A stretch of 12,928 bases of DNA from Bryobacterales bacterium (GCA_025456495.1 JALOKO010000049.1:1-12928); one strand, 5' to 3'; positions 1 to 9,264 are shown, counted from the first letter of the stretch. The notes: a model not told the origin generated them from the letters alone. Numbers and translations are program-made.

Positions 1-1
1 C

Positions 2-706
2 GCGGCAGGCTTGCCATTGGAGTCGAACGTGATCCTGTACGCGGGGCGCCTCTCACCGGAGAAGAACCTTGGCCTGCTCGTGGACACCTTGCATGAGCTG
101 GACCACAGCCGGGACGCCCGCTGGCACTTGATGATGTTGGGGGATGGTCTACTGCGCCCCCAGATGGAGAAACTCGCCGCCACGGATTGGCGGGGGCGGC
201 TGCATGTGCTGCCGCACGTCAATGATCGCGCCACGCTGGCCCGGTTCCTGGGCGGGGCGGACGTCTTCGTCCACCCGAATCCCCGTGAGCCATTCGGCAT
301 CGGTCCGCTGGAAGCGATGGCTTGCGGGACGCCTGTGGTATTGCCCAATTGCGGGGGAGTCACCGAGTACGCCACCCCGGACAATAGCTGGATGGCGGCG
401 CCCGACGGCAAGGCCTTCGCTGCCGCTATCTCCGTGATCCACGCTTCGCCTGACGAGGCAACGCGTCGCGCTGCCGCAGCGCGCGCAACCGCCCTTTCCC
501 ATCATTGGACCGCCGTGGCTGACCGCTACTTCGCGGAATACGACGCCATTTACGAACACCACCAACGGGCGCCGGATCCCTGGCCCGTGCCCTTTCCGCA
601 TGCCGCGGTGGGCTCCTGGTTCGGAGCCCGACGCAGGCCCGTCGCCAAAGCCCCCACCGAGGGTTCCACGGAACTCAAGTCCACATCCGGCGGCACGGCC
701 GCTTGA
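2..706 (+). CDS. Glycosyltransferase, GT4 family (group 1), C-terminal part; 5' end outside window
   Basis: This is the C-terminal nucleotide-sugar-binding half of a GT-B fold glycosyltransferase. Such enzymes move a sugar from an activated donor to an acceptor in glycan, lipid or exopolysaccharide synthesis; the substrates cannot be told here. Starting near base 11, the frame shows the strand and loop VILYAGRLSPEKN (the GRL.xEK donor-phosphate loop), a Rossmann-like stretch ending in LHVLPHV, and the hallmark GT4 sequence ADVFVHPNPREPFGIGPLEA. That sequence contains the E-x7-E pair (the E of REPFG and the E of PLEAM), followed by CGTPVV. The frame is open to the first base of the window, so about 150-200 N-terminal residues are missing. 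The last ~45 residues are a Pro/Ala/Arg-rich tail without recognisable fold. The TGA stop at 704-706 lies inside a perfect hairpin. It is convergent with the EAL-HDOD gene and unrelated to the propionate operon. The family call is firm, the specificity unknown. Confidence 0.88.
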   Translation, partial: AAGLPLESNVILYAGRLSPEKNLGLLVDTLHELDHSRDARWHLMMLGDGLLRPQMEKLAATDWRGRLHVLPHVNDRATLARFLGGADVFVHPNPREPFGIGPLEAMACGTPVVLPNCGGVTEYATPDNSWMAAPDGKAFAAAISVIHASPDEATRRAAAARATALSHHWTAVADRYFAEYDAIYEHHQRAPDPWPVPFPHAAVGSWFGARRRPVAKAPTEGSTELKSTSGGTAA

Positions 707-719
707 GGACGCCCTCAAG
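702..719. terminator. Perfect 7-bp hairpin between two convergent genes
   Basis: CTTGAGG (702-708) pairs perfectly with CCTCAAG (713-719) around the tetraloop ACGC. It overlaps the stop codon of the glycosyltransferase and sits about 40 bases beyond the stop of the opposing EAL-HDOD gene, the usual place for a bidirectional terminator. There is no T tract on either side, so it is not a canonical intrinsic terminator. A second, weaker stem (TGCAGT 728-733 with ACTGCA 749-754) lies between it and the EAL-HDOD stop. Confidence 0.4.
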
Positions 720-756
720 GGAATATCTGCAGTTCCGTCAGAAGGGTGACTGCATG

Positions 757-2127
757 TCAGGTAGTCATATGGAAGACGTTTCGCGCAAACTGGTCTGCTT
801 CCACGTAGTGCGTGGCCACCAGGTGCGGCTCAAGCCCGAGTTCCTGACAGGAGTTGGCCAGCGATGCCTCATCCAGGCTGGAATAGTGGCGGGCCAGGAA
901 AGCCGTGCGGCGCATCCATGGGTTCGCGTTCTCGTTATCCAGCAGCACATCCCGCACGTCCGGCGGCAGGTTCAGGTTCTGCACCACGTCCGGTAGCGGC
1001 GCGTCCATCACCGCGTCCAACACCGACAGCAATCCCACCAGGAACAGGTCAGCGGACCGGGAATAGAGCTTTGAGGAATCCGCCAGCAGTTCACAGAAGC
1101 GCGCCCTCAGCAGGCTCTCCACCACCAGCTCATGCGGCTTGTTGGCCGCCAGATAGGGGATCACCGCCAGCAGGATCCACTTCCGTAGGTTCTCCGTACC
1201 CAACAGCGCGAAGGCATGACGCAGTGACCGGATCTCTTCGCTCCAGGCAAACTGCGCGGAGTTCAGGAAGCGGAAGAAGAGCCAGGAAAGCGACAGGTCC
1301 TGGCGCATCAGGTTTTCCAGGCGGGTGAAGTCCAACTCCGGCATGCTCACCTCAGAGAGCACGTTGAAGTGGTGGGTGCGGGAACCCTTCAGGCTCTGCG
1401 CGCGCCAGACGTTGGGCTTGGCGAAGAAGTAGCCCTGGAAGTATTGGGCGCCCAGCCGCTTGGCTTCCTGGAAGTCCGCATAGGATTCCACCTTTTCCGC
1501 GATAATCGGGATGCGCCAATCCCGTGCGGCACGGCAGACCTCCTCCCGTTGTTGGCTATCCAGATTCAGGAAGTCAATCTTGGCGTAGTCCAGATGATTC
1601 CGCAGCCGCTCCAGTTGGGGAACGCTGACGATATCGTCCAGCGCAAGCTGAAAACCCATGCCGCGCAGATTCTCGCAATGATGAAGGATGGCGGCAGTCA
1701 CGCCCACATCCTCCAGAATTTCAAACACCAACTGACGCGGGGGCAGAATGGTGACGCGCTCATCATCCAGGATGTCCGCCCCCACATTGACGAACAGCAT
1801 GCGGCTGCCGGCCACCGCGCTGCGCCCCAGGGTGAAGAAGACGCTGGAGATGACGCTTAGGGTGGCCTGGGTTTGGTCAGAGAATCGGGCGTAGGGTTCC
1901 GGGCCGCTCCGGTAGAGCAACTCGTAGCCCAGCACCTGGAGCGAGGTATCAAAGATAGGCTGGCGCGCGAAATAGCACACCTCGCGGGGCAGTATGGCGG
2001 GTTGTTCGTCCGTCGATTCGGTCCAGGACGATCCGGCTGCCGTCACCAGATGCGCCTGCTCTCCCCAGGGCGCGCTGTTGGGCATCGATGCCTTTGTTGT
2101 GTGTGAGGCGCTCGTCTGTTTCCCCAT
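757..2127 (-). CDS. EAL-HDOD (YuxH/CdgJ-type) signalling protein
   Basis: This 456-residue protein has an N-terminal EAL domain (about 52-245) and a C-terminal HDOD domain (about 255-450). EAL domains bind or hydrolyse cyclic di-GMP. HDOD domains are HD-like regulatory modules without a known catalytic role, and EAL-HDOD proteins influence motility or biofilm in some bacteria. The EAL signature is YELLYR (E69) instead of EALLR. The other metal and ligand positions look kept: N114 (LFVNV), E136/E139 (FEILED), D164-D165 (LALDD), K183 (AKIDF), E211/E214 (AEKVE) and Q231 (FQGYFFAKP). Loop 6, normally DDFGTG, is DDIVSV, so hydrolysis is doubtful. No membrane segment is seen; the first ~45 residues are low complexity. 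The ATG at 2127 is preceded by AAGGAAA at SD distance. It appears monocistronic. The domain call is firm; active versus degenerate is open. Confidence 0.9.
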   Translation of the reverse strand: MGKQTSASHTTKASMPNSAPWGEQAHLVTAAGSSWTESTDEQPAILPREVCYFARQPIFDTSLQVLGYELLYRSGPEPYARFSDQTQATLSVISSVFFTLGRSAVAGSRMLFVNVGADILDDERVTILPPRQLVFEILEDVGVTAAILHHCENLRGMGFQLALDDIVSVPQLERLRNHLDYAKIDFLNLDSQQREEVCRAARDWRIPIIAEKVESYADFQEAKRLGAQYFQGYFFAKPNVWRAQSLKGSRTHHFNVLSEVSMPELDFTRLENLMRQDLSLSWLFFRFLNSAQFAWSEEIRSLRHAFALLGTENLRKWILLAVIPYLAANKPHELVVESLLRARFCELLADSSKLYSRSADLFLVGLLSVLDAVMDAPLPDVVQNLNLPPDVRDVLLDNENANPWMRRTAFLARHYSSLDEASLANSCQELGLEPHLVATHYVEADQFARNVFHMTT

Positions 2128-2440
2128 AGTGCTTTCCTTCTAACCTGCCTTTCGATTCCCTGCCCGCTCAAGCACGCGGCTTGCAGCAGAGATCCGCATC
2201 GCCTACAGCCCAGGCAGCGCGGGAATGCCAGGCGAACGGTGGGGGAACAAGAATCGTATCCCGCTACCCTTTGCATATCGGCGGTCCAAGCTGGGGCATG
2301 AGATCTGCATTGCCTTAGGGGGAATATGTCCCAAGGGCGGGGGAAGGCGCTTCCCAGGAAAGGGCCGGAAGAAGAATGGCGGCGGGAGTCCAGGCAAGGG
2401 CGTGAGGGGCCCGGCAGCCCACGAAAACCCCGGCAGCAGG
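2128..2440. other. 313-bp spacer, no gene seen; two adjacent stem-loops
   Basis: The spacer separates the 3' end of the GNAT gene from the start of the EAL-HDOD gene, both on the minus strand, so it should hold the EAL-HDOD promoter. I see no convincing ORF and no confident -35/-10 pair. Structure is present: CAAGC/GCTTG (2169-2183); CCTT+GGGA pairing with TCCC+AAGG with a bulge (2313-2336, minus-strand reading); and GGGAAG/CTTCCC with loop GCG (2341-2355). The last two could end GNAT transcription, but no T tract follows. The part around 2330-2410 is strongly purine-rich on the plus strand. Confidence 0.5.
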
Positions 2441-2869
2441 CTAGTTCGCGTCCTGATCAGCCACGGCGACGGCGTCCGCTTCGGCTTCCGCGCTCCAGAA
2501 TAGGGCGTACTTTTCGTTTAGTACCGGCCGGAAATGCAGACTGGCGAAGAAGCCCACCTCTGAGGTCACGGTGAGAATCTCGCGAATCTCACGCCGTCGC
2601 GCTTCGTTCACCGCCTCCTGCACCAGCCGTCTCCCCAAACCATGATGACGGCGGTCCTCACGCACCACCAGGCTGCGCACCTCGGCGATCTTGCGGCTGT
2701 AGATCTCCAGGCAGCAACAACCCACCACCTCGCCCTCTTCTTCCGCCACCCAGAAGGCGGGTAGCAGCGCCTGAATCTCTTCTGAACTCCGTTCCAGCAA
2801 ACGGTCGTTGTTCTGGTGAATGAGGGCGAGAATCGCGGGAATATCGTCAGGACGGGCGAATCGAATCAT
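2441..2869 (-). CDS. GNAT N-acetyltransferase, ArgA/N-acetylglutamate synthase-like short form
   Basis: This 142-residue single-domain GNAT acetyltransferase moves an acetyl group from acetyl-CoA to an amine. The N-terminus (MIRFARPDDIPAILALI) is the usual first strand and helix. EVVGCCCLEI and IAEVRSLVV (62-69) form the central strands. RHHGLG (R74, G77, G79) is the R-x-x-G-x-G acetyl-CoA pyrophosphate loop, and FFASLHFRPV is the typical C-terminal region. The layout, with LLERS and VRSLVV, resembles from memory the short N-acetylglutamate synthases used in arginine synthesis. The cysteine-containing tail common in those proteins is absent, replaced by an Ala/Glu/Asp-rich end. The open frame extends upstream to 3418, but homology starts at the ATG at 2869, which has AAGGTG (2875-2880) before it. 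No arginine genes are adjacent. GNAT is sure; NAGS activity is inference. Confidence 0.85.
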   Translation of the reverse strand: MIRFARPDDIPAILALIHQNNDRLLERSSEEIQALLPAFWVAEEEGEVVGCCCLEIYSRKIAEVRSLVVREDRRHHGLGRRLVQEAVNEARRREIREILTVTSEVGFFASLHFRPVLNEKYALFWSAEAEADAVAVADQDAN

Positions 2870-3235
2870 GGCCGCACCTTGCAGGATAGCAATGTCCGTA
2901 GCTGGATGGATGGAGAGAGGCGCCCGCCGGACGCATGGAAGCACCGGGGCTCCGCGAGGCATGGAATGGAAACCGGCTTTCCCCCCAGCGGTTCGCAACC
3001 ACCAGGAACCCTGCCCCGCCAGGAAGCGGCGCGGAAATTGAACCACCGGGTCCAGAACAAACATCCCTAAGGGCAATCGCGGTGGGGCTGGTTGCTGCAA
3101 AACCTCGGAAGTTGCCACCACGGTGGTGCAAATGAGCCGGTAATCCTTACCCAGATGACCGGCGAATCGCTTCACCTCACACGTGTTTTCAACGGGTTGC
3201 CGTTTGGCCATCCGAATGCATCCAGGGTGGATCTC
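2870..3235. promoter_or_regulatory. 366-bp divergent spacer, no gene seen
   Basis: The spacer lies between the GNAT gene (reading left) and the membrane protein gene (reading right), so it must carry start signals for both. The short ORFs here have no recognisable motif and I read them as chance frames in GC-rich DNA. I cannot assign -35/-10 boxes. An imperfect palindrome at 3112-3131 (TTG-C-CACCA, CGG, TGGTG-CAA) and a 5-bp stem AACCG/CGGTT (2971-2975 with 2989-2993) are the only structured elements. Either could be an operator, but nothing identifies a binding protein. Confidence 0.35.
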
Positions 3236-4147
3236 ATGTTGACGCATCGCAACCCATTCCGGTTCCTTACCACCAGGCAAGCTCGCCTGGCCGGTCGTAG
3301 TGCGGGGCTTGGGCTTGCGATCGCGATGGCGTTCCTGGCGGGCAAGTTCATCGGCCATGTCCGATACGGAGATGCGGCGGCCCCCACGCAGCAGGCTGCC
3401 GGAGCGGCGTTCAACCAACCCGCGTCCGCCCGCGAGACGGCTCGCGGCAAGGATGGCCAGGAAGCGATGTCAGAGTGGACGCTGGCCACGGTGTATTCCT
3501 CGGTGGGGCAAACCCCACGCGCGACGCCCGATGCCGCCAGCAACCGGCGCCTGCGCCTGCGCAGTGTGTCGCGCATCAGCAGCGGCGAGGTGCTACCCGG
3601 AGAGCGCATCACGTTTTTGACCACGGAGACCATTGAAGATTCCAGCGGCGTTCCTCTTCCGGCGGGCGCGCGCGTGGAGGGCGTGATCGCCCAGGCGACC
3701 GAAGCCGGTGAAGGCGCCGGGCGACTGGTGATTGAAATCCATTCGCTACACGTGGGTGGGCGTTCGCTTGCGTTGAAGGCGCTGCCAGTGGCGGCCCTGG
3801 GGGGAAGGCCCATCCGCACGCAGCGGCCATCCGCCAAGGCTGGCTCCTGGTTCCCGCGTATGGATTTCCGGAACCCGCTGCACCAGGCGCCTCGCTGGCG
3901 GTCCCGGTCTACCGGCACTGAGGAGCCGGGCGCGGGCCAGTCTCCGGCGTCCACCACCCCCACCAACGTGGACGAGGGATTGCGAGAGGCGATTGTCCCT
4001 CAGGAATCGATTGTGGAGTTTGAACTGCTTGCCCTGCCCGCAACGGCTCCCGCCAGCGCTCCCGCAGTGGAAGAAGCTCAGCCGGAGAGGGGACCCGCAC
4101 CCTCATTGCGTCGGTCGAATGCGCGCGCGAAGACGGCGCGCGGGTAA
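3236..4147 (+). CDS. Unknown single-pass membrane protein with VirB10/TrbI-like beta module
   Basis: I do not recognise this 303-residue protein. From the ATG at 3236 (AGGGTGG just upstream) it has a short basic N-terminus (Arg at 5, 9, 14, 17 and 21), one membrane segment (about 22-40, rich in Ala/Gly/Leu) and no lipobox, so the bulk should be periplasmic. A low-complexity linker (45-100) follows. Then comes a beta-rich module (about 105-185) with the pattern SGEVLPGERITFLTT, PLPAGARVEGVI, RLVIEIHSLHVGGRSLAL. The 'P-x-G-x-x-v-x-G' turn and alternating hydrophobics recall C-terminal beta domains of VirB10/TrbI proteins, and many acidobacterial proteins of unknown function look similar. A Pro/Arg linker (200-245) leads to a second short beta segment (IVPQESIVEFELLAL) and a charged Pro/Ala tail. 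The same frame extends to an earlier ATG at 3092, but that part looks non-coding. No secretion genes are adjacent. Confidence 0.65.
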   Translation: MLTHRNPFRFLTTRQARLAGRSAGLGLAIAMAFLAGKFIGHVRYGDAAAPTQQAAGAAFNQPASARETARGKDGQEAMSEWTLATVYSSVGQTPRATPDAASNRRLRLRSVSRISSGEVLPGERITFLTTETIEDSSGVPLPAGARVEGVIAQATEAGEGAGRLVIEIHSLHVGGRSLALKALPVAALGGRPIRTQRPSAKAGSWFPRMDFRNPLHQAPRWRSRSTGTEEPGAGQSPASTTPTNVDEGLREAIVPQESIVEFELLALPATAPASAPAVEEAQPERGPAPSLRRSNARAKTARG

Positions 4148-4304
4148 GCGGCGGTCAACTGACAGGCCCACTGGCTCCCCTGCTAAACCAAACGAGGGAC
4201 GACCCGCCGGTTACGGAAACGCCAGGCTGCGTGGGCAGCGCGTCTTCCCCGAACCTGAGGCCGTCCCCCAAGGATGCTGAATTCACTCGCGCGTCGCGCC
4301 GGGA
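4148..4304. other. 157-bp convergent spacer
   Basis: This gap separates the 3' ends of the membrane protein gene (+) and the CoA-transferase gene (-). It holds only a small stem GCTGC/GCAGC with loop GTGG (4226-4239) and a GC-rich self-complementary patch near 4287-4299. Neither is followed by a T tract, so I name no terminator, although both genes must stop here. Confidence 0.4.
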
Positions 4305-5807
4305 TCAGGCCAGCGCTTTCTTCCAGTCGATCCCTCGCATGTCGCCCGTCTTCAGGAACTGGACGTGGAAGGCGTAGGCGGCGGCCATCGTTTGCGGCGT
4401 ATGCCCACTCTTCACGAAATCGAAGTAGCGGTGCAATTGGTCGCGGTACTCGGGATGCGCGCAGTTGTCCACAATCAGCCGGGCGCGTTCCAGCGGGGTG
4501 CGACCACGCAGGTCCACGATGCCCCACTCGGTGGCCACCACCTGCACGGAATGCTCACTATGGTCGGCGTGGCTTACCTGCGGCACGATGGTGGAAATCT
4601 TGCCGCCCTTGGCTGTTGACGGGCAGGTGAAGATGGAAATGTAGGCGTTCCGGGTGAAGTCCCCGCTGCCGCCAATGCCATTCATCATGGTGGATCCCAT
4701 CACGTGCGTGCTGTTCACGTTCCCGAAGATATCCACCTCAATGGCGGTATTCATTGAGATCAGGCCCAGCCGCCGAATGGCTTCAGGGTTGTTGGAAATC
4801 TCTTGCGGACGCAGCACCACACGCTGTTTGTACCAATCCAGATTGGAGTAGATCTCGCGGAGCAGTTCCGTACTCACGGACAGCGAACAGGTGCTGGCGA
4901 AGCGGCACTTTTCGTCCTTCATCAGCGCGATGACGCTATCCTGCAGCACCTCAGTGTACATCTCGAATGGGGGGATGTCCGGGTGCGTACCCACCATGCC
5001 AAGAATGCCGTTCGCCGTTTCCCCTACGCCGGATTGCAAGGGCAAAAAGCCGCTGGGGATCCGGCCCACCTTCATCTCGTTGGCCAGGAATTCAGCCACA
5101 TGCTGGCCAATCTTCTTGTGCAACTCGCCGGCCTCGCCAAGGGCGCGAGAGTCGTCCTCGAAGTTGGTCTCCACGACGCCCACGATCTTCTTGGGGTCCA
5201 CCTTAATAAAGGGTGCGCCGATACGGTCAGACACCTTGTAGATGGGAAGCTCGCGGCGATGGGGCGGGCTTTGCGGTTCGTAGATGTCGTGGATGCCGCG
5301 CAGTTCCACGGGGTGCGCCCGATTGATTTCGATGAGAATCTTGTCGGCGACCGCGGCATAGGTGGGCGCGGCCCCAACGCCTGAGGTGAGAATGATTTCG
5401 CCATCGTCGGTGACGTCGGCGGCCTCGATGATGGCCCAGTCAATCCTGCCCAGAAACCCGTAACGCACGAACTGCGGCACCAGGGACAGGTGCATATCGA
5501 CAAAGCGGCAACTGCCATCGTTGATGCGGCGGCGGAGTTCGTCGTTGGTTTGGTAGGGAGTGCGGAAGCTGATGGCGTCCGCCTTGGCCAGCGCGCCGTC
5601 CAGGAAATTCCCGGTGGATGCCCCGGTGAGCACACCCACCTTGAAGGGACGGTCGTACAAGTGATCAATCACGGCGCGCTCGGCCAGCGCCATGGGAATC
5701 GCCTTCGGGGACCCGGAGGGCGTGAAACCGCTACAGCCCAGATTGTCGCCGTGCTTGATCAGCGATGCCGCCTCTTGGGCAGTGAGTCGTGCAAATCGGT
5801 CAGCCAT
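4305..5807 (-). CDS. Acetyl-CoA hydrolase/transferase family CoA-transferase (succinyl-CoA:propionate/acetate type)
   Basis: This 500-residue class I CoA-transferase of the Cat1/AarC/ScpC family moves CoA between succinyl-CoA and acetate or propionate through a glutamyl-CoA thioester. Visible marks are the N-terminal LIKHGDNLGCSGFTPSGSP (18-34), the glycine loop GVGETANGILG (260-270), YTEVLQD (284-290) whose E286 matches in position and context the catalytic Glu of AarC-type enzymes, and GIGGSGDFTRNA (378-388). The length is normal for the family (about 500). The ATG at 5807 has GAGAGG (5813-5818) at ideal distance; an in-frame TTG at 5831 lacks such a signal. It follows meaB by 36 bp and is last in the operon. 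That position suggests it couples succinyl-CoA made by the mutase to propionate activation, or releases propionate when the pathway runs backwards. An acetate-specific enzyme is the main alternative. Confidence 0.92.
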   Translation of the reverse strand: MADRFARLTAQEAASLIKHGDNLGCSGFTPSGSPKAIPMALAERAVIDHLYDRPFKVGVLTGASTGNFLDGALAKADAISFRTPYQTNDELRRRINDGSCRFVDMHLSLVPQFVRYGFLGRIDWAIIEAADVTDDGEIILTSGVGAAPTYAAVADKILIEINRAHPVELRGIHDIYEPQSPPHRRELPIYKVSDRIGAPFIKVDPKKIVGVVETNFEDDSRALGEAGELHKKIGQHVAEFLANEMKVGRIPSGFLPLQSGVGETANGILGMVGTHPDIPPFEMYTEVLQDSVIALMKDEKCRFASTCSLSVSTELLREIYSNLDWYKQRVVLRPQEISNNPEAIRRLGLISMNTAIEVDIFGNVNSTHVMGSTMMNGIGGSGDFTRNAYISIFTCPSTAKGGKISTIVPQVSHADHSEHSVQVVATEWGIVDLRGRTPLERARLIVDNCAHPEYRDQLHRYFDFVKSGHTPQTMAAAYAFHVQFLKTGDMRGIDWKKALA

Positions 5808-5843
5808 GAATACCTCTCGTGAAAAGTGCAATAAAGGAAAAAC

Positions 5844-7013
5844 TTAGGGGCACTCCCGGCGGTTGCGCAGGAACTGGGCCACCAGTTCGGCTGCCGCCTT
5901 GGAGGGGGACACCGCGGCATCACGCACCTGGACGCGCAGGCTATCCTGCGTAGCCGCCACGGAGGCGTCCTGCCGAAAGGCATCCTGAATCTGATCCGCG
6001 ATGGCGGCTTCCAGCCAGTCAACCAATTGCGCCTGGCGGCGGTCCCGCAAAAAACCGGAGCGGCTCACCAGACGATGGTGGTCAACAACCGCGTCCCAGA
6101 TTTCCGGGATGCCAGTGTTGGTGAGCGCCGAACAGGTAAGCACGCGCGGTTGCCAGCCCGATGCGGTGGGCGGGAACATCCGAAGGGCGGTCTGATACTC
6201 AGCCCGCGCGGCGTTGGCGCGATCCTTGTTGTCGCCGTCGGCCTTATTGATGGCTAGTAAATCCGCGAGTTCCATGATGCCGCGCTTGATGCCTTGCAAC
6301 TCGTCGCCCGCCCCTGCCAGCATCAGCAGCAGGAAGAAATCCACCATGGAGGCAACCACGGTTTCGGACTGGCCAACCCCCACTGTCTCCACCAGCACAT
6401 TGCGAAAGCCCGCCGCTTCGCACAGGATGATGGTTTCGCGGGTTCGGCGGGTCACTCCGCCCAAGCTGCCGCCGGACGGCGAGGGCCGGATAAACGCATC
6501 CAGGTGCGCGCTCAGCCGCTCCATACGGGTCTTATCGCCCAAAATGCTGCCACCCGAGAACTGGCTGCTGGGGTCCACCGCCAGCACGGCCACTTTCTGG
6601 GCGCGCGCCTCAATCAGATGCATGCCCAGCGCTTCAATGAAGGTGCTCTTCCCTACCCCCGGAACGCCGGTGATGCCCACGCGGATGGAGTGGCCGCTGT
6701 GCGGCATGCAGCCCTCGATGATCTCCTGCGCCTGAGCTGCATGGGCGGGCAGGCGGCTTTCCACCAAGGTGATGGCGCGGCTGAGCAGGCTGCGATCCCC
6801 GGCCAGAATCCCCTCAACGAAGCGCGCGGCCGGGGGATCCTGCCGACGCATCGCGCGGAAGCGCTCAGCCTGTAAGGGAGACACCGCCGGCGGCGCCTCC
6901 ACACCCGGCTGCACCACAAGCGCGGAGGCCTCAGCGGTTGCCGGAGCGGCCGCCGCGTGAGGGAGTTCCGGCGTCGACGGCGCCCCGGGGGATGCTTTAG
7001 GATTTCTGCTCAA
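5844..7013 (-). CDS. meaB: Methylmalonyl-CoA mutase-associated GTPase MeaB (ArgK family)
   Basis: MeaB is a G3E-family P-loop GTPase that binds methylmalonyl-CoA mutase, gates adenosylcobalamin loading and protects it from inactivation. Numbering from the TTG at 7013 (389 residues): Walker A GVPGVGKST (116-124), AVDPSSQFSGGSILGDKTRM (146-165), ETVGVGQSET (209-218, switch region), GAGDELQGIK (234-243) and base-specificity NKAD (256-259). The start is uncertain. The frame is open far upstream into mutB. TTG at 7013 has AAAGG 11 bases before it, and GC-rich third positions continue almost to it, giving a ~54-residue Ala/Pro-rich extension. ATG at 6851 gives 335 residues, the usual family length, but has no clear SD. 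It lies between mutB and the CoA-transferase, as expected for a mutase chaperone. Confidence 0.93.
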   Translation of the reverse strand: MSRNPKASPGAPSTPELPHAAAAPATAEASALVVQPGVEAPPAVSPLQAERFRAMRRQDPPAARFVEGILAGDRSLLSRAITLVESRLPAHAAQAQEIIEGCMPHSGHSIRVGITGVPGVGKSTFIEALGMHLIEARAQKVAVLAVDPSSQFSGGSILGDKTRMERLSAHLDAFIRPSPSGGSLGGVTRRTRETIILCEAAGFRNVLVETVGVGQSETVVASMVDFFLLLMLAGAGDELQGIKRGIMELADLLAINKADGDNKDRANAARAEYQTALRMFPPTASGWQPRVLTCSALTNTGIPEIWDAVVDHHRLVSRSGFLRDRRQAQLVDWLEAAIADQIQDAFRQDASVAATQDSLRVQVRDAAVSPSKAAAELVAQFLRNRRECP

Positions 7014-7046
7014 TGCACTTGGCGCCTTTCCTCTGCGACGGCCTCT

Positions 7047-7100
7047 TGGCGTCCCTGCGTGGTAGCCGCTGGGTGGTAGCCGCTGCGTGGTCGCTTGCAG
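7047..7100. repeat. Degenerate 14-nt tandem repeat between mutB and meaB
   Basis: Two near-perfect 14-nt units, TGGTAGCCGCTGGG (7060-7073) and TGGTAGCCGCTGCG (7074-7087), are flanked by a related 13-nt unit, TGGCGTCCCTGCG (7047-7059), and a decayed one starting TGGTCGCTTG (7088). They fill the gap between the mutB stop and the proposed meaB start. They contain no obvious inverted symmetry, so an expansion by replication slippage is as likely as a protein-binding array. Confidence 0.6.
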
Positions 7101-7104
7101 GGGC

Positions 7105-9264
<2,160 letters not shown>

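Noticed and set aside
2203..2225. Sigma-54-like TGGCA box on the minus strand upstream of the EAL-HDOD gene
   Set aside because: The required TTGC element is not at the correct spacing, so it does not match a -24/-12 promoter.
2870..3418. Upstream extension of the GNAT frame to give a 325-residue protein
   Set aside because: The added 183 residues lack any domain and would overlap the divergent gene. GNAT homology begins exactly at the ATG at 2869, which has its own ribosome site.
3172..3966. 264-codon open frame on the minus strand opposite the membrane protein gene
   Set aside because: It has no recognisable motif, is Arg/Pro-rich in the way antisense frames of GC-rich genes are, and the plus frame has a believable ribosome site, membrane segment and beta module.
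4226..4239. Small hairpin GCTGC/GCAGC as terminator for the operon
   Set aside because: Only 5 bp, no T tract, and such stems are common by chance in GC-rich DNA.
5072..5668. 198-codon frame inside the CoA-transferase gene, same strand, another frame
   Set aside because: Low-complexity Ser/Pro/Arg translation without motifs, fully inside a gene with clear family motifs.
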